Source of the DNA: Aliiroseovarius sp. F47248L
GTDB taxonomy: Bacteria > Pseudomonadota > Alphaproteobacteria > Rhodobacterales > Rhodobacteraceae
Direction: 5' to 3'
Length of the DNA stretch: 64,000 nt
Assembly (NCBI RefSeq): GCF_023016085.1
Contig: NZ_JALKBF010000001.1
Coordinates: 2,418,001-2,482,000 of the forward strand
The notes beneath the pieces were generated by a model. The model worked only from the letters and a program-made list of their open reading frames with translations, searched no databases and was not told the DNA's origin. The translations under genes and the position numbers were made by a program. Positions 62,166 to 64,000 of this stretch are shown here, piece after piece. How positions within the stretch are numbered: position 1 is the first letter of the stretch; each line of letters begins with the position of its first letter.

Positions 62166-63026
62166 TCAGTTGCTGCGGAATATCCGAGACTCGCCAATCA
62201 TGTCTTCCAAGGCTGCGATGCGGTCTGCACTGTCGCTTCTGCTTTGGATTTCGGCCACCAAAGCCTCGATCAGGAAATTGATGGCTAGCGTGGAATCCCA
62301 GCTTGATGGCACCTCGACCATGCTGCGGAAACAGAACGTTGCATAGCGTTCGATCGGCGACCCCCATTGATCTGTGAACAGCACTATGTTCGCGCCTTGA
62401 CCAACGACAAGCTTGGCCAAACGCTCCAGTTCTTTTTCGTATCGACGGATATCAAACACGATCAGGGTCGAGTTTTCGTCCATATCCAGCAGCGATTGCG
62501 GCCAGACACTGGGCGAGAAATCAAGCTGAGTGACGCCGGGGCGAATAATCTGAAGGTGGTTGAAGAAATAATGCGCATTGGACCGGGTAATTCTCCCACC
62601 CAACAGATACAGACGCCGATTCAGGTCGGATAGAAGCGCTGCCGCCTTGTCGAATTCCTCCAGATCCAACCGTTCAAGGCTACGGTTGATGTTGCGTGAT
62701 ACGGCTTCGGCAAACCGGCTGACGATGTGATCCCTGCCCGCTGACAACTCTGCCGTTTCCAACTTCGCCAGCGGCTCTTTCATTTGGGCGGCAATCTCTT
62801 CCCGGATGGCATCTTGCAAGTCTGGGAAGCCCTGATAGCCCAACTTGCGGGCCAGCCGGATAACTGTCGGGGTCGAAACCTCGGCGCTTTCAGCCAGTTT
62901 GGTAATCGACTGCAAACCCGCGACTAGAGAATCGTCCAGAAGCGTAGCGGTTAGCCGCCGCTCGGCCGCCGTCAGTTCGTCCTGCTTCTCGCGGATCTGA
63001 TCTTTGACCAGAGGCTTCTTTCCCAT
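62166..63026 (-). CDS. MurR/RpiR family transcriptional regulator
   Basis: The 286-residue regulator has an N-terminal RpiR helix-turn-helix (ITKLAESAEVSTPTVIRLARKLGYQGFPDLQDAI, about 40-75). A C-terminal SIS sugar-phosphate-type domain follows, with LYLLGGRITRSNAHYFFNHL and NSTLIVFDIRRYEKEL. It is divergent from the second N-formylglutamate amidohydrolase/TRAP operon, with 117 bases between starts. That gap contains two candidate operators, so this protein probably controls that operon and itself. The ligand is unlikely to be predicted from sequence alone. Confidence 0.9.
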   Translation of the reverse strand: MGKKPLVKDQIREKQDELTAAERRLTATLLDDSLVAGLQSITKLAESAEVSTPTVIRLARKLGYQGFPDLQDAIREEIAAQMKEPLAKLETAELSAGRDHIVSRFAEAVSRNINRSLERLDLEEFDKAAALLSDLNRRLYLLGGRITRSNAHYFFNHLQIIRPGVTQLDFSPSVWPQSLLDMDENSTLIVFDIRRYEKELERLAKLVVGQGANIVLFTDQWGSPIERYATFCFRSMVEVPSSWDSTLAINFLIEALVAEIQSRSDSADRIAALEDMIGESRIFRSN

Positions 63027-63057
63027 TTGTCACTATTCCAATCAGCAATAACTGCAC

Positions 63058-63117
63058 TGTAACAATAGCTACAGAATACTTCTTGACACAAGCGGACCTG
63101 TTGTAGTGATAATTACA
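63058..63117. promoter_or_regulatory. Two TGTA-N8-TACA operators and a -35 element
   Basis: Imperfect palindromes TGTAACAATAGCTACA (63058-63073) and TGTAGTGATAATTACA (63102-63117) share the pattern TGTA-N8-TACA. Their centres are 44 bases apart. A TTGACA (63083-63088) lies between them, with GATAAT (63108-63113) as a poor-spacing -10 candidate inside the second palindrome. The placement suits repression or activation by the adjacent RpiR-family protein. Confidence 0.55.
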
Positions 63118-63143
63118 CATCGCGAAACGGGGGGGCAAGAAAT

Positions 63144-63920
63144 ATGCTCGGGAATGCTTGGCCAGCGGCTGCGCTGATAGGGGCTGCGGGGACGGCCCCC
63201 GTTGTGCTGGTTTGCGAACACGCATCCCATTTTATCCCACCTAGCTATGATGGCCTCGGGGTGGCCGATGATGCCCTGCGTTCTCACGCCGCTTGGGATA
63301 TCGGGGCTTTGGATGTCGCCAAATGCCTGAGCACCCTGCTTGGTGCCCCCTTGGTTGCAGGTCAGGTCTCGCGGTTGGTTTACGATTGCAATCGCCCTTT
63401 GGAGGCACCCGACTGCATCCCGTCTCGCAGCGAGGTGTTCGACATTCCCGGCAATGCAGACCTGAGTACTGCCGCGAAACAACATCGATTCAATACGGTC
63501 CATACGCCTTTTCACACCGCCGTCGATCAGGTGATTGATCAGCAAATCTCGCGCACGGGCACGCCAGTTCTGCTGGTCACGGTTCACAGCTTCACGCCCA
63601 TCTATCACGGTCAACGCCGGACTTTGGACATCGGATATTTGCACGATAGAAACAGCGACATCGCCACTGCCGCCGTTGAAGTCGAGCAGGCTAACGGCAC
63701 CTATAGCACTGCGATCAACGAGCCTTATGCCGCCCGCGATGGTGTGACCTATACGCTGGCCAAACATGCCGAGGCGCGCGGTCTGAACAATGTCATGATC
63801 GAAATCCGAAATGACCTGATTGACACGCCCGCAACCGCCGAAGCAATGGCCGGCCACCTCGCCAGCACGCTGACAAGTGTCATGGCAAAAAACACCACAT
63901 CGGAAACCGCCAAAACATGA
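63144..63920 (+). CDS. N-formylglutamate amidohydrolase family protein (second copy)
   Basis: The 258-residue protein shares the family blocks of the copy at 48972: VVLVCEHASHFIPPSY, SHAAWDIGALDVAKCL, SRLVYDCNRPLEAPD, HTPFHTAVDQV, LVTVHSFTPIY and NVMIEIRNDLID. Its stop overlaps the start of a TRAP small-permease gene (ATGA), and it is divergent from an RpiR regulator. It is therefore part of a substrate-specific uptake and hydrolysis unit, possibly for an N-formyl or N-acyl amino acid. The substrate is inferred from the family only. Confidence 0.87.
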   Translation: MLGNAWPAAALIGAAGTAPVVLVCEHASHFIPPSYDGLGVADDALRSHAAWDIGALDVAKCLSTLLGAPLVAGQVSRLVYDCNRPLEAPDCIPSRSEVFDIPGNADLSTAAKQHRFNTVHTPFHTAVDQVIDQQISRTGTPVLLVTVHSFTPIYHGQRRTLDIGYLHDRNSDIATAAVEVEQANGTYSTAINEPYAARDGVTYTLAKHAEARGLNNVMIEIRNDLIDTPATAEAMAGHLASTLTSVMAKNTTSETAKT

Positions 63921-64000
63921 CCGCACTTCGTAAATTCATCAGTTTTGTTGACCAGATCAATTATCGCATCGGACGGGTGACCATGTATGGCATCTTCGTC
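63917..64000 (+). CDS. TRAP transporter small permease subunit (partial)
   Basis: The first 28 codons are present before the window ends (MTALRKFISFVDQINYRIGR, then VTMYGIFV entering a membrane segment). This is a typical start of a DctQ-type small permease of TRAP transporters for carboxylates. The ATG overlaps the stop of the N-formylglutamate amidohydrolase gene. The large permease and binding protein would lie to the right, outside the window. Confidence 0.65.
   Translation, partial: MTALRKFISFVDQINYRIGRVTMYGIFV

Overview
The window looks like chromosomal DNA of a marine alphaproteobacterium of the order Rhodobacterales (Roseobacter group). This rests on gene content and order: a beta-methylmalyl-CoA/L-malyl-CoA lyase, the dgcN-dgcA pair, separate accA and accD loci, an ald gene divergent from an Lrp-type regulator, ftsE-ftsX-plsC, two N-formylglutamate amidohydrolases and TRAP transport. 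I cannot fix the genus. Genes are dense, commonly overlap by 4 bases (ATGA or GTGA), and are mostly GC-rich. I see no insertion sequence, prophage, CRISPR array or rRNA operon. One tRNA gene is present.

Layout. 0-3.2 kb: tail of an unidentified gene, then a type I secretion ABC transporter and its HlyD-type adaptor. 3.3-12.7 kb: mixed housekeeping genes (RidA, GDPD, a COG3146 acyltransferase-like protein, peroxiredoxin, FAD reductase, rsmD, map, sfsA, a CinA-like protein, GNAT, an AhpD-like protein, an OmpA-like protein). 12.7-19.3 kb: LysR regulator, AEC transporter, 2,4-dienoyl-CoA reductase, DUF523 and three poorly characterised genes including a lipoprotein. 19.4-24.2 kb: CPBP protease, accD-folC, an unusual 488-base intergenic stretch, zapE. 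24.3-28.5 kb: MFS transporter, Lrp regulator, alanine dehydrogenase, DUF1801, tRNA-Met, mscL. 28.6-33.1 kb: ytoQ, then pheS and pheT separated by an AT-richer hypothetical membrane-protein gene. 33.1-34.8 kb: an ECF42-like sigma factor with a DGPF partner.

35.0-46.0 kb is the most distinctive region. A LysR regulator faces a CmcJ-type oxygenase, an SDR dehydrogenase and a 2-oxoglutarate/Fe(II) oxygenase. Next is an AcoR-like activator without a recognisable sigma-54 contact motif. It faces a convergent six-gene operon for an acetoin/2-oxo-acid dehydrogenase: E1 alpha, E1 beta, a free-standing lipoyl protein, a free-standing E2 catalytic core, a short lipoate ligase and an ABM-fold protein. 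A divergent quinone oxidoreductase shares the control region, which holds a perfect 11-base inverted repeat.

46.4-52.1 kb: rpmI-rplT, a small membrane protein, pyruvate kinase, N-formylglutamate amidohydrolase, a DUF1244 gene with two membrane-protein genes behind it, and a D-amino-acid transaminase. 52.1-54.6 kb: a small DMT protein and the dgcN-dgcA D-glutamate genes, which fit with the transaminase as a D-amino-acid use module. 54.9-61.1 kb: malyl-CoA lyase, an AraC/GyrI-type regulator, accA, an AhpD-like protein, a flavin protein, and ftsE-ftsX-plsC. 61.3-64 kb: a zinc-ribbon membrane protein, an RpiR regulator, and a divergent operon of a second N-formylglutamate amidohydrolase plus a TRAP small permease cut by the window edge. 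Two candidate RpiR operators lie between the last two transcription units.
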